Below, piece by piece: positions 26,730 to 35,751 of a DNA stretch of 64,000 bases. The notes beneath the pieces are model-generated. The model was not told where the DNA came from. It saw only the letters and a list, made by a program, of their open reading frames with translations, and did no database searches. Position numbers and translations under genes: made by a program. Source of the stretch: Rossellomorea marisflavi. GTDB taxonomy: Bacteria > Bacillota > Bacilli > Bacillales > Bacillaceae_B. Location of the stretch: NCBI RefSeq assembly GCF_022170785.1, contig NZ_CP081870.1:1538001-1602000 (forward strand), read 5' to 3'. The stretch's first letter is position 1; each line of letters starts with the position of its first letter.

Positions 26730-28016
26730 ATGGATCAATCCAATCCTACTACTAAACATAGAAAAACGGCACTGGCCCTATCTCTCATTCCCGGCCTTGG
26801 CCAGCTTTACCATCGTCAAATCCTGAAGGGGGTCTTCTTCCTCATCATGACCCTTTCCTTCATCCTAGTGTTCAAGGATCTCATATCCTTAGGGCTCTGG
26901 GGTATTACGACCCTGGGTACCGATGTTTCCTATGGTGATCATTCCATCTTCCTTATGGTGTACGGCATTTTGGCCATCATCGTCATCTTATTCGGAATCG
27001 CATTCTATCTATATAATCTGAGGGACGCTTATAAGAACGGAGTCAAAAGGGACAATGGAGAGAAGATCGCGACGATCCGCGAACAATATCGGAACCTTGT
27101 GGATAATGGTTTTCCCTACCTTATCATGTCGCCGGGATTCCTTCTTCTGATCTTCGTGGTCATTTTCCCGATCATCTTCGTTGTCCTGCTGGCATTCACG
27201 AACTATGATCTCTATCACTCTCCGCCTGCAAAACTTGTAGACTGGGTTGGCATCCAGAACTTCGTCGATATCTTCAAGATCGATATCTGGCGTGAAACCT
27301 TTGTGACGGTCCTTGCGTGGACGCTGGTCTGGACTTTAGGTGCCACGACCCTGCAAGTGGCTCTTGGAATCTTCTTGGCCATCATCGTGAATCAAAAAGA
27401 TCTGAAGGGAAAAGCCATCATCCGTACGGTTCTCATCCTGCCGTGGGCCATTCCGGCATTCGTCTCCATCCTCGTCTTCGCCGGGATGTTCAACGAATCA
27501 TTCGGTGCCATCAATCGTGATATCCTCGGATTCTTCGGAATCGAAGGACTCCCATGGATGACAGAGCCATTATTCTCAAGGATTGCCCTGATCATGATCC
27601 AGATGTGGCTTGGCTTCCCGTTCATCTTTGCAATGACGACCGGAGTACTCCAGTCGATCCCGGATGAATTGTACGAAGCTGCGACCGTGGACGGTGCTTC
27701 GGCGGTACAAAAGTTCAAGAATATCACACTGCCCCTTGTTTTGTTTGCAACGGCACCGATCATCATCACCCAGTACACATTCAACTTCAACAATTTCAAC
27801 GTCATTTATCTATTCAACGGTGGCGGTCCGGCACTGACAGGTCAAAATGCCGGCGGTACCGACATCCTGATCTCATGGATCTATCGATTGACCATGACTT
27901 CGGCGCAGTATTCAAAGGCTGCAGCCATCACGCTGCTCCTGTCCATCATCGTCATCACAGTGGCCATCTGGCAGTTCAAGAAGACGAAATCATTCCAGGA
28001 AGAGGATATGATGTAA
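26730..28016 (+). CDS. mdxF: Maltodextrin ABC permease MdxF
   Basis: This 428-residue membrane protein is a MalF-type permease. It has an extra N-terminal part with LIPGLGQLYHRQILKGVFFL and three hydrophobic segments, then a binding-protein-dependent permease domain. The ATPase-contact EAA loop reads DELYEAATVDGASAVQKF. Close resemblance to B. subtilis MdxF is visible in SPPAKLVDWVG and YLFNGGGPALTG. It pairs with MdxG. AAAGGGGGAG precedes the ATG. Confidence 0.94.
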   Translation: MDQSNPTTKHRKTALALSLIPGLGQLYHRQILKGVFFLIMTLSFILVFKDLISLGLWGITTLGTDVSYGDHSIFLMVYGILAIIVILFGIAFYLYNLRDAYKNGVKRDNGEKIATIREQYRNLVDNGFPYLIMSPGFLLLIFVVIFPIIFVVLLAFTNYDLYHSPPAKLVDWVGIQNFVDIFKIDIWRETFVTVLAWTLVWTLGATTLQVALGIFLAIIVNQKDLKGKAIIRTVLILPWAIPAFVSILVFAGMFNESFGAINRDILGFFGIEGLPWMTEPLFSRIALIMIQMWLGFPFIFAMTTGVLQSIPDELYEAATVDGASAVQKFKNITLPLVLFATAPIIITQYTFNFNNFNVIYLFNGGGPALTGQNAGGTDILISWIYRLTMTSAQYSKAAAITLLLSIIVITVAIWQFKKTKSFQEEDMM

Positions 28017-28017
28017 A

Positions 28018-28854
28018 ATGAAAAAACAAAAAATCATCCGGTTGACTCTATCGTATCTTGTCATTGGCATCATGTTCGCGGTGATACTGTATCCTGTCGC
28101 ATGGATCATCGGTTCCTCATTCAATCCGGGGCAGAGCTTGTCCGGTTCGAGCATCATCCCTAAAAATGCGACCCTTGCCCACTACAAGGAGCTATTCAAT
28201 TTGGAAGAAAGCAACTATATGCTTTGGTACTGGAATTCCTTGAAGGTGAGTCTCTCGACCATGGCCCTGACCGTGTGCCTTGTGAGTTTGACGGCATATG
28301 CCTTTTCCCGCTACCGTTTCGTCGGACGGAAAAATGGGTTGATGGCCTTCCTCGTTCTGCAGATGATTCCGAACTTTGCAGCGCTGATTGCCATTTTCGT
28401 CCTGGCGCTTTTGACAGGACTCCTTGACAGCCATCTCGGACTCATCCTCGTTTATGTGGGAGGACAGATCCCGATGAACACATGGCTGATGAAGGGATAC
28501 CTTGACACCATCCCGAAGGAACTTGACGAATCGGCGAAGATTGACGGTGCAGGACATCTCAGGATCTTCCTGCAGATCGTCATGCCACTTGCAAAACCGA
28601 TCATCGCCGTTGTGGCCCTGTTTTCATTCATCTCTCCGTTCGCAGACTTTATCATTGCAAGCATCCTGCTTCGTTCAGAGAAGATGTATACGCTTCCCGT
28701 GGCGCTGTATGATATGGTCGCCAAGCAATTCGGGGCGGAATTCACAACGTTTGCAGCAGGTTCTGTCCTGATTGCTGTACCGATTGCCCTACTTTTCCTT
28801 TTCTTCCAGAAATACTTCGTTTCAGGATTGACGGCAGGGGGCACGAAAGGATAA
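28018..28854 (+). CDS. mdxG: Maltodextrin ABC permease MdxG
   Basis: This 278-residue MalG-type permease has six membrane segments. The EAA loop reads KELDESAKIDGAGHLRIF, and the N-terminus LYPVAWIIGSSFNPG is typical. It starts 1 base after the mdxF stop (TAAAATG), with AGAGGA inside mdxF as ribosome site. No ATP-binding subunit is encoded nearby, so a shared ATPase of the MsmX type encoded elsewhere must be assumed. Confidence 0.94.
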   Translation: MKKQKIIRLTLSYLVIGIMFAVILYPVAWIIGSSFNPGQSLSGSSIIPKNATLAHYKELFNLEESNYMLWYWNSLKVSLSTMALTVCLVSLTAYAFSRYRFVGRKNGLMAFLVLQMIPNFAALIAIFVLALLTGLLDSHLGLILVYVGGQIPMNTWLMKGYLDTIPKELDESAKIDGAGHLRIFLQIVMPLAKPIIAVVALFSFISPFADFIIASILLRSEKMYTLPVALYDMVAKQFGAEFTTFAAGSVLIAVPIALLFLFFQKYFVSGLTAGGTKG

Positions 28855-28892
28855 TCTTATAGGCGTTACTAACATTTGGAGGAGGAGCGGAG

Positions 28893-30437
28893 ATGAAAAG
28901 AAGAGTGTTATCTCTCATTTTAGTCCCGTTTCTTCTTTTTTACGCCCATCCGGTAGGTGCAGCTGAAAAAGAAGAGCGAATGTGGCAGGATGAATCGATT
29001 TACTTTTTGATGGTAGACCGATTCAACAATGGGGATTCAAGCAATGACAAAAACGTAAACGCCAACGACCCGCTGAGTTATCAAGGGGGAGATTTCCAGG
29101 GGATCATCGATCGCTTGGATTACATTCAGGAGATGGGCTTCACAGCCATCTGGCTCACCCCGATTTTTGAGAATCAGCCTGGGGGATACCATGGATATTG
29201 GACCACAGACTATTATAAGACAGAAGAGCATTTCGGCTCGATCGAAACGTTTAAGAAGCTTGTGGAAGAAGCGCATAAACGCGATATGAAGATCATCCTC
29301 GATTTTGTGGTGAACCATGTCGGACCTGAGCATCCGTGGGTGACGGATCCTGCCAAGGCAGACTGGTTCCATGAAAAGCAGACGATGAACTTCGAAGATG
29401 AAGACAGCGTGAAAAATGCCTGGTTATACGCCCTGCCCGACCTTAATACGGAGAATCCGGAAGTAAAGGAATACCTGATCGATGCCGCTAAGTGGTGGAT
29501 CAAGGAAACCGATATCGATGGGTATCGCCTTGATACCGTGAAGCACGTACCGAAGGAATTTTGGAAGGATTTCACGAAAGAAGTGAAGGCCGAGAAGGAT
29601 GATTTTTACCTCTTAGGTGAAGTGTTCGACACGGATCCTGAAAAGATAGCCGAGTATAATGGAGTGGGGATCGATGGATTCGTCAATGTACCCCAGGCCG
29701 AGGAAATGCGGCAGGTATTCAAGAAACCGGATACATCCATGGATCGTCTTTTCAATTTCTGGGGATACAATCAGACCTTTTATGAGAACCCTTACTTGAT
29801 GGGTACCTTCATTGATAACCACGATATGAAAAGGTTCACGCGATTGATGGTGGAAGAGAAGGAGTTCCCGGGAACGAGATGGAAGCTCGCCCTTACCTAT
29901 ATGTATACAACGCCTGGGATCCCGATCCTTTACTATGGTTCTGAAATTGCCGTCGATGGGGGAGAAGATCCTGACAACCGAAGGCTGATGAATTTCCGGG
30001 CTGATAAAGAACTCATCGATTACATCACCCGCCTTGGGGAGCTGCGGAAGACCCAACCCGCTCTCACAAGGGGAGAGATTGAAAAGGTATACGAAAATGA
30101 CGGCATGGGAATCTACAAGAGGACCTATAAAGATCAAACCCTGCTGATCGCCATCAATAATACGACGGAAACACAAACGATCGATTTGACGGAAGATCAG
30201 CTAGAAGCAGATCAAGAGCTGAAGAGTCTCCTGACAACGGATCTTGTCAGGAGCGACGGTGAAGGGACCTATAAAATCGTCCTCGACCGTGAGGAATCGG
30301 AGATCTATGAGCTGAAGAGTAAGTCCGGGCTCAATATCCCATTCCTCGTCGCTCTTGGGATAGTCTACGTATTATTCATGGTATTCCTATATGTAGTGAA
30401 AAAACGCGGTAAAAAGAATAAGCATCAGAAAGAATAG
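28893..30437 (+). CDS. Secreted, membrane-tethered alpha-amylase family enzyme
   Basis: This 514-residue GH13 enzyme has a signal peptide (MKRRVLSLILVPFLLFYAHPVGA) and catalytic signatures DFVVNHVG, GYRLDTVKH with nucleophile D214, LLGEVFD with acid/base E243, and FIDNHD with D311. Unlike most secreted amylases it ends in a hydrophobic segment (about residues 477-502, IPFLVALGIVYVLFMVFLYV) and a highly basic tail (KKRGKKNKHQKE). This predicts a protein anchored at the outer membrane face, releasing dextrins next to the MdxEFG importer. GGAGGAGCGG precedes the ATG. It lies 38 bases after mdxG and 11 bases before the regulator gene. Confidence 0.92.
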   Translation: MKRRVLSLILVPFLLFYAHPVGAAEKEERMWQDESIYFLMVDRFNNGDSSNDKNVNANDPLSYQGGDFQGIIDRLDYIQEMGFTAIWLTPIFENQPGGYHGYWTTDYYKTEEHFGSIETFKKLVEEAHKRDMKIILDFVVNHVGPEHPWVTDPAKADWFHEKQTMNFEDEDSVKNAWLYALPDLNTENPEVKEYLIDAAKWWIKETDIDGYRLDTVKHVPKEFWKDFTKEVKAEKDDFYLLGEVFDTDPEKIAEYNGVGIDGFVNVPQAEEMRQVFKKPDTSMDRLFNFWGYNQTFYENPYLMGTFIDNHDMKRFTRLMVEEKEFPGTRWKLALTYMYTTPGIPILYYGSEIAVDGGEDPDNRRLMNFRADKELIDYITRLGELRKTQPALTRGEIEKVYENDGMGIYKRTYKDQTLLIAINNTTETQTIDLTEDQLEADQELKSLLTTDLVRSDGEGTYKIVLDREESEIYELKSKSGLNIPFLVALGIVYVLFMVFLYVVKKRGKKNKHQKE

Positions 30438-30448
30438 AGGTGGAATAC

Positions 30449-31471
30449 ATGGCGATTACCATAAAGGATGTGGCAAGGCTTGCGGACGTTGCTCCTTCGA
30501 CGGTTTCCCGCGTCATTGCCAATAATCCAAGAATCAGTGAGAAGACGAAGAAGAAGGTGAGGGAAGCCATGACCGAGCTCGGATATCACCCTAACTTCAT
30601 CGCCAGAAGCCTCGCCAATCAATCGACACAGGTCCTGGGTCTGGTCATGCCCGGGTCCACGAGCACATTTTCACAGAATCCATTTTTCCCAACCGTGTTG
30701 AGGGGCCTTAGTGAAGGCGCCCATAAAGAACAATATGCGCTGCAAATGTCCACTGGCCAGACCGAGGAGGAAATCTATGAGGGCATCGTCCAGATGGTCC
30801 AGGGGGGAAGGGTGGACGGGATCGTCCTTCTATACTCCAGGGTGGAAGACCGGGTGATGAACTACCTGAGAGAAAGGGATTTTCCCTTTGTGATGATCGG
30901 GAAGCCATACAAGTATGCCGAAGAAATCACCCATGTGGACAATGACAATTTCCGGGCGACAAAAGAGGTGACCGAGCATCTGTTGAATCTCGGGCATACG
31001 TGCATCGGATTCATCGGTGGAGATCTGAACCTGGTAGTGACGGTCGAACGATTATTAGGCTATGAAAAAGCGCTGGGTGAGGCCGGACTTGAGCTTCATG
31101 ATGACTACATCATCCATGAGGAGTTCCTCCGGGAAGGCGGCCGGGAAGCCATCAATGAGCTGATGCAGCTCGATGAACCTCCGACGGCCCTGGTGGTGGC
31201 AGATGATCTGATGGCTCTGGGGGTACTCAATACCCTGGACGAGATGGGGATCACGGTGCCGGATGATATCTCCATCGTCAGCTTCAATAACGTCCTGCTG
31301 GCGGAAATGTCCCGTCCACCCCTGACCTCGGTTGATATCAACATCTTCAAACTTGGGAATGAAGCAGCGAAGAACCTGATCCAGAAAATCAAAGATCCTC
31401 TCGAGCCGGTCAAGCGGATCATCGTTCCCCATTGCATAGTGGAGCGGCAATCGTGCACGCGTAAGAGGTAA
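30449..31471 (+). CDS. LacI family maltodextrin regulator (MalR/MdxR-like)
   Basis: This 340-residue protein has the LacI helix-turn-helix ITIKDVARLADVAPSTVSRVI at the start, the hinge YHPNFIARSLANQST, and a periplasmic-binding-protein-like sensor domain containing VVADDLMALGVL and DISIVSFNN. Its place at the end of the maltodextrin operon suggests a local regulator that responds to maltose or maltodextrin; whether it activates or represses cannot be seen. ATG 30449 follows AGAGGTGG, while the GTG at 30440 would overlap it. A strong terminator follows. Confidence 0.9.
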   Translation: MAITIKDVARLADVAPSTVSRVIANNPRISEKTKKKVREAMTELGYHPNFIARSLANQSTQVLGLVMPGSTSTFSQNPFFPTVLRGLSEGAHKEQYALQMSTGQTEEEIYEGIVQMVQGGRVDGIVLLYSRVEDRVMNYLRERDFPFVMIGKPYKYAEEITHVDNDNFRATKEVTEHLLNLGHTCIGFIGGDLNLVVTVERLLGYEKALGEAGLELHDDYIIHEEFLREGGREAINELMQLDEPPTALVVADDLMALGVLNTLDEMGITVPDDISIVSFNNVLLAEMSRPPLTSVDINIFKLGNEAAKNLIQKIKDPLEPVKRIIVPHCIVERQSCTRKR

Positions 31472-31483
31472 AGATATGCAAGC

Positions 31484-31513
31484 AAAAAGGCATTCCAATC
31501 GGAATGCCTTTTT
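31484..31513. terminator. Terminator after the LacI-type regulator
   Basis: AAAAAGGCATTCC pairs with GGAATGCCTTTTT around AATC. It is symmetric and lies between two convergent genes, so it can act in both directions. Confidence 0.93.
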
Positions 31514-31525
31514 GCGTTGGTTGCG

Positions 31526-32389
31526 TCACCCGTTCACGATCATGCCGCCATTGACATGGATCATCTGACCTGAAACGTATGTGGAGTCTGTACTCGCTAG
31601 GTATACGTATGCAGGTGCAAGCTCGAATGGTTGTCCCGCTCTTGCCATCGGTGTATTGCCGCCGAACTGTGAAACCTTCTCCGAGGTGAAGGTGGAAGGG
31701 ATGAGCGGCGTCCAGATCGGCCCCGGAGCCACTCCATTCACCCTGATGCCCTTGGAAGCGATATTGTCGGCAAGGGAGCGGGTGAAACTGACAATGGCCC
31801 CCTTGGTGGCCGAATAATCAATCAGGTCTTTACTGCCTTTATACGCGGTGATGGATGCCGTATTGATGATGGAAGCTCCCTCTTTCAAGTGGGGAAGGGC
31901 AGCACGGGTCACATAGAACATGGAGAAGATATTGGTCCTGAACGTGCGCTCCAGCTGTTCATCATCGATCTCTTCAAGACCCGCTTGCGGATGCTGCTCG
32001 GCTGCATTGTTCACGAGAACGTCCAGTTTGCCGAAGCGGGAGATCGTCTTTTCCACAAGCTCTTTGCAGAAATGGGAATCCCCGATATCACCCGGGAGGA
32101 GCTCACAGCTGACCCCTTCCGCTTCAACGAGCTCTTTCGTTTTCTGTGCATCTTCATGTTCATCAAGATAGGAAATGACCACATCTGCTCCTTCACGGGC
32201 GAAATACCACGCAACAGAACGTCCGATTCCGCTGTCTCCTCCCGTTATAAGGGCTACTTTCCCGTCCAGTTTGCCGCTGCCTTTGTAATTTTGATCGGTA
32301 TGAATCGGCTGGGGGTTCATTTCATCGATTGTACCGGGCTGGTGATCCTGGTGCTGAGGGGGGAACTGCTGTTTATTTTGTTGGGTCAA
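31526..32389 (-). CDS. Short-chain dehydrogenase/reductase (SDR), GSP39-like
   Basis: This is an SDR oxidoreductase of about 287 residues. It has the cofactor motif TGGDSGIGRS, NNAA (VLVNNAAEQHPQ), the catalytic Ser in NTASITAY and the Tyr/Lys pair YSATKG. The N-terminal 45-residue extension with FPPQHQDHQPG and MNPQP is typical of the Bacillus general stress group (GSP39, YhdF, YhxC). The substrate is unknown. I prefer TTG 32389, which is 8 bases after AAAGGAG; the GTG at 32398 overlaps the ribosome site. Confidence 0.88.
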   Translation of the reverse strand: MTQQNKQQFPPQHQDHQPGTIDEMNPQPIHTDQNYKGSGKLDGKVALITGGDSGIGRSVAWYFAREGADVVISYLDEHEDAQKTKELVEAEGVSCELLPGDIGDSHFCKELVEKTISRFGKLDVLVNNAAEQHPQAGLEEIDDEQLERTFRTNIFSMFYVTRAALPHLKEGASIINTASITAYKGSKDLIDYSATKGAIVSFTRSLADNIASKGIRVNGVAPGPIWTPLIPSTFTSEKVSQFGGNTPMARAGQPFELAPAYVYLASTDSTYVSGQMIHVNGGMIVNG

Positions 32390-32492
32390 TGCAAACACTC
32401 CTTTTTAGTATTTCGTCATATGGAATAGTGTTTACCCAACGTTTGGAAATGATAACGTCATCTTTGCAGATTTTTGATCATTAAGACTCTGG

Positions 32493-33839
32493 TCAATCCA
32501 TTTCGGCTTCAGCCTTATATCCGACCATGTTCAACAGTCCTTTCGGAGAAGAGAATGGTGGGGCATAGCACGTTTCGATTTCCTGAAGTCCAGTGATCGT
32601 AATCCCCCCATAAATGGCGGTAGCAAGGATGTCGATTTGTTTATCGACTTTTTCTTCGCCGATGACGCTCCCTCCATAGATCTTTCCGCTGGAGGGATCG
32701 AAGTGGACTCGTACGTATACATCCTTTGCCCCAGGGTAGTAGGCGGCATGGGATTTCCCTTTATGGACAATGGTCTTGAACCGATAGCCCTTCTTGTTCA
32801 GTTCTTTTTCCCCGAGACCTGTGGAAGCGACGTGGAGATCGAAAACTTTTGCTATGGCCGTGCCGAGCATTCCGTGGAATGGTACGGGGTCTCCTGTGAT
32901 ATGTCTGGCGATAACATAAGCCTGACGATGAGCGGGCCATGCGAGGGGCACCTGCTTTGGGGCGTGATCAATGAAGTCAATGGACTCCACGGCGTCCCCG
33001 ACACAATAGATGGAAGGGTCATCCGTCTGCATGAACTCATTCGCCTTGATACCCCCCGAATCCCCGAGAGAAAGTCCCGCCTGTTCTGCAAGGACGTTGT
33101 TCGGTTTGATCCCCACAGCAAGAAGTATGCAGTCAGCCTGGATCATCTTTCCGCTGTCGAGCTTAAGCTGATCAGGTCCCGAGACTTCACTTAAGCCATC
33201 GTCAAGAAAAACATCAACCCCATTGTCGTTGAGATGCTTCTGGACGATTTCAGCTGCTTCAGGGTCAATGATATGGATGAGCTGCGAAGAGCGCTCCACT
33301 ACCGATACACTCATGCCGAGTCCCGTAAGGTTTTCCGCCATCTCCACCCCGATGTAGCCTCCGCCTATGATGGCACAGGATGTGGGCTTTTCTGTTACAA
33401 GATGCTGCTTCATCCGGTCCATGTCTGCGACGGTCCGCAGATGGAAGGCGGGAATCTGCTTCAGTCCCGGAATATCGGGGAGGATGGAGGAGGCACCAGT
33501 GGCAAGAACCAGTACGTCATAAGTCTCTTCATAATCCTCATTGGTGGTATGATTGCGAATATGTAAGGTCTTTTGTTCACTGTCGATCGTTAATGCCTCA
33601 TGCTTCATCCTGACGTCCAGCCCTTTTTTTGTTTGAAGGGATTCAGGAGTGGCGGCGAACAGGCTTTCACGATCCTTGATCACATCCCCGAGATAATAGG
33701 GCATCCCGCAGGCGCCGTATGAGAGGTGATCGGTTCTTTCAAGGACGATGATTTCCATTGTTTCATCAAGCTTCCTGAGCTGGGATGCCGTGGTGGCCCC
33801 GCCACCGACCGCTCCGATGATTATCACTTTTTTAGTCAT
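32493..33839 (-). CDS. CoA-disulfide reductase-type FAD oxidoreductase
   Basis: This 448-residue flavoprotein has FAD motif VIIIGAVGGGATTASQLRKL, catalytic-type C44 in SYGACGMPYYLG, NAD(P) motif AIIGGGYIGVEMAENL and the second FAD motif YCVGDAVE. A single redox cysteine in a GxCGxPYY context is the signature of CoA-disulfide reductase and NADH oxidase/peroxidase relatives. A Bacillus CoA-disulfide reductase is plausible, but NADH oxidase cannot be excluded. It is followed by the SDR gene, with a 94-base gap that holds no clear gene. Confidence 0.82.
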   Translation of the reverse strand: MTKKVIIIGAVGGGATTASQLRKLDETMEIIVLERTDHLSYGACGMPYYLGDVIKDRESLFAATPESLQTKKGLDVRMKHEALTIDSEQKTLHIRNHTTNEDYEETYDVLVLATGASSILPDIPGLKQIPAFHLRTVADMDRMKQHLVTEKPTSCAIIGGGYIGVEMAENLTGLGMSVSVVERSSQLIHIIDPEAAEIVQKHLNDNGVDVFLDDGLSEVSGPDQLKLDSGKMIQADCILLAVGIKPNNVLAEQAGLSLGDSGGIKANEFMQTDDPSIYCVGDAVESIDFIDHAPKQVPLAWPAHRQAYVIARHITGDPVPFHGMLGTAIAKVFDLHVASTGLGEKELNKKGYRFKTIVHKGKSHAAYYPGAKDVYVRVHFDPSSGKIYGGSVIGEEKVDKQIDILATAIYGGITITGLQEIETCYAPPFSSPKGLLNMVGYKAEAEMD

Positions 33840-33854
33840 GTTCTGCCTCCTAAA

Positions 33855-33890
33855 AATAAAAAGTCCGATGGGTTTATGATACCCATCGGA
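33855..33890 (-). terminator. Terminator after yajQ
   Basis: On the minus strand TCCGATGGG pairs with CCCATCGGA around nine bases, followed by CTTTTTATTTTT. It lies 22 bases after the yajQ stop. Confidence 0.9.
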
Positions 33891-33911
33891 TAGATAGAAG
33901 AAACAGAAGGA

Positions 33912-34403
33912 TCAGCGGAAGTTCACAAACTGGACGTCGATGGAGAGGTCGGCTCCCCTGACAGCTGCCATGATTTGCTGAAGGTCATCTTTGCTTTTTC
34001 CCGTAACCCGGACCTGGTCGTCCTGTACCTGGCTTTTGACTTTCACACCCGACTGTTTGATTAGGAGATTGATTTTTTTCGCATTTTCTTTATCGATTCC
34101 CTGTACAAGCTTGGCGCGTTGGCGCACGGTACCGCCGGAAGCTCCTTCAAGCTTACTATAGTCCAGATTCTTGACAGGCACATTGCGCTTGATCAGCTTT
34201 CCAAGAAGGACATCCTTCAGCTGGTTCATCTTGAACTCATCATCCGAAATCAGGACGAGCTCTTCACCATCAAGTGAGACATCGCTTTTGCTCCCTTTGA
34301 AATCATAGCGGGTCTTAACTTCCTTCAGTGCAATTTGAATCGCGTTGCTAACTTCAGACATATCAACCTGTGAAACGATATCAAATGAATTCTCTTTTGC
34401 CAT
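33912..34403 (-). CDS. YajQ family nucleotide-binding protein
   Basis: This 163-residue protein begins [20 protein letters not shown] and has [13 protein letters not shown] and [15 protein letters not shown], all conserved in the YajQ/UPF0234 family. Some members bind cyclic di-GMP and act as transcription cofactors; nothing here shows which role applies. ATG 34403 is preceded by GGAGGG 7 bases upstream, and the longer frame from 34427 is not supported. It is a single gene with its own terminator. Confidence 0.94.
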   Translation of the reverse strand: MAKENSFDIVSQVDMSEVSNAIQIALKEVKTRYDFKGSKSDVSLDGEELVLISDDEFKMNQLKDVLLGKLIKRNVPVKNLDYSKLEGASGGTVRQRAKLVQGIDKENAKKINLLIKQSGVKVKSQVQDDQVRVTGKSKDDLQQIMAAVRGADLSIDVQFVNFR

Positions 34404-34514
34404 ATGTAAATCCCTCCGTATATGCATGATTCTTTTTCACTTATTAAAATACCACCTGCAGAGGTATAAAGTACAGGATATTCCCTTTATGGAATGGATT
34501 TCTTAGGTTTTAAG

Positions 34515-34545
34515 CAACAAAAAAGCCGCCATAGGAAATGGCGGC
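34515..34545 (-). terminator. Terminator after the DUF3941-like gene
   Basis: On the minus strand GCCGCCATT pairs with ATGGCGGC, then TTTTTTGTTG. It lies 7 bases after the small gene stop. Confidence 0.9.
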
Positions 34546-34551
34546 AGCTAA

Positions 34552-34683
34552 TCAAAGATGATCCGTTTTTTTGGAGAATTGATGTTTACCCGCTTCACTG
34601 TTTTTTTCTTTCAGCTTGTTCTTTTTCTGTAGCAGGGCATTATTGTCCCTGGCTTTCTTCTCGTTATCTGATGTATGTGACAT
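34552..34683 (-). CDS. Small DUF3941-like protein
   Basis: This 43-residue, highly charged protein starts MSHTSDNEKKARDNNALLQK and ends GKHQFSKKTDHL. I recognise it as similar to DUF3941 proteins of Bacillus, whose function is unknown. Support for a real gene is good: AAGGAGGG sits 7 bases before ATG 34683, and a perfect terminator follows. It lies 53 bases downstream of the yitS gene. Confidence 0.75.
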   Translation of the reverse strand: MSHTSDNEKKARDNNALLQKKNKLKEKNSEAGKHQFSKKTDHL

Positions 34684-34736
34684 GATAGACCCTCCTTTTC
34701 CTTTAGTATGGGCAGGAGTGGGTGGAATATGTCTGT

Positions 34737-35585
34737 TCAGTTCAAGAAATAGATGGCGAGGGTGCCGGTCCCTGTATGAGAACCTACGGCACATCCAATA
34801 ATATTGATGGTAACATCCTTAGGAGAGAAACGCTCCTCGATCATCGCCTTCATCTCGAGGGCAAGCTCCTCATCATCACCATGGGAAATGCCGATGGTCT
34901 GTTGGGAAAGGTTGTTTCCGCGTTCTTCCATCAGATCGAGAATGCGCTTGAGGAGCTTCTTCTTACCGCGATGTTTTTCCAGTGGCACAAGTTTCCCGTC
35001 TTCCACATGAAGAAGGGGCTTGATGTTCAACAACCCTCCTAGAAATGCAGATGCTTTGGAGACGCGGCCGCCCTTGGCGAGGTATTCCAGGTCTTCGACG
35101 GTGAACAGATGCTCCATATGCTCCACATGGTAGCGTGCCGTTTCCACGATTTCATCCTTTGTACCGCCGGCGTGGAGCACCTCTGCGGTTTTGATCACCG
35201 ATAGTCCGTACCCAAGGGAGGCACCCCTGGAATCAATGATGGTCAAATCAAGATCAGGATACTCTTCCTTCACCTGGTCCCTGATCATCACCGCTGTCTG
35301 ATAGGTTCCGGACAGCTGGGAGGAGAAGGCGATGTAGACACCTGGATCACCGGATTTGGCAAGCTCCGTGAACGTCCTCAGGAACACATCGGGCGAAACT
35401 TGGGAGGTCTTCGGAACATGACCTTCGCGGATTTTATCAAAAACTTCCTTTGGTTGGATCGTGACAAGATCTTCGTAATCATGTCCGTCGATATGTACCT
35501 GCAGGGGAAGCAGTTCTATGTTGGGTTGGTCGAAGAAAGTTACCGGCAGGTCGCTGGCACTATCAGCAAAAAGTTTAACGTTCAT
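34737..35585 (-). CDS. yitS: DegV family fatty acid-binding protein YitS
   Basis: This 282-residue protein has the DegV fold signatures: N-terminal KLFADSASDLP, TSQVSPDVF, the central IDSRGASLG and the C-terminal GSHTGTGTLAIYFL. DegV proteins bind fatty acids and in Gram-positives can present them to fatty acid kinase; this is family knowledge. ATG 35585 is preceded by AAAGGTG; an ATG nine bases further up is less well placed. It is divergent from yitT as in B. subtilis yitS-yitT, which supports the symbol. Confidence 0.9.
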   Translation of the reverse strand: MNVKLFADSASDLPVTFFDQPNIELLPLQVHIDGHDYEDLVTIQPKEVFDKIREGHVPKTSQVSPDVFLRTFTELAKSGDPGVYIAFSSQLSGTYQTAVMIRDQVKEEYPDLDLTIIDSRGASLGYGLSVIKTAEVLHAGGTKDEIVETARYHVEHMEHLFTVEDLEYLAKGGRVSKASAFLGGLLNIKPLLHVEDGKLVPLEKHRGKKKLLKRILDLMEERGNNLSQQTIGISHGDDEELALEMKAMIEERFSPKDVTINIIGCAVGSHTGTGTLAIYFLN

Positions 35586-35751
35586 ATCTATCACCTTTTT
35601 TCGTTATATAGGTTTAGTCTAGCTATTTTTCAGTAAAAGCACAATCGATAGTTATTCAAATTCTTGTACATAAGGATCATGTGCAAGGGGTTTAGCTGTG
35701 ATATAGTGTGGAACATAAGGAACAACTACACTTGCCAAAGGAGTTCGATTC

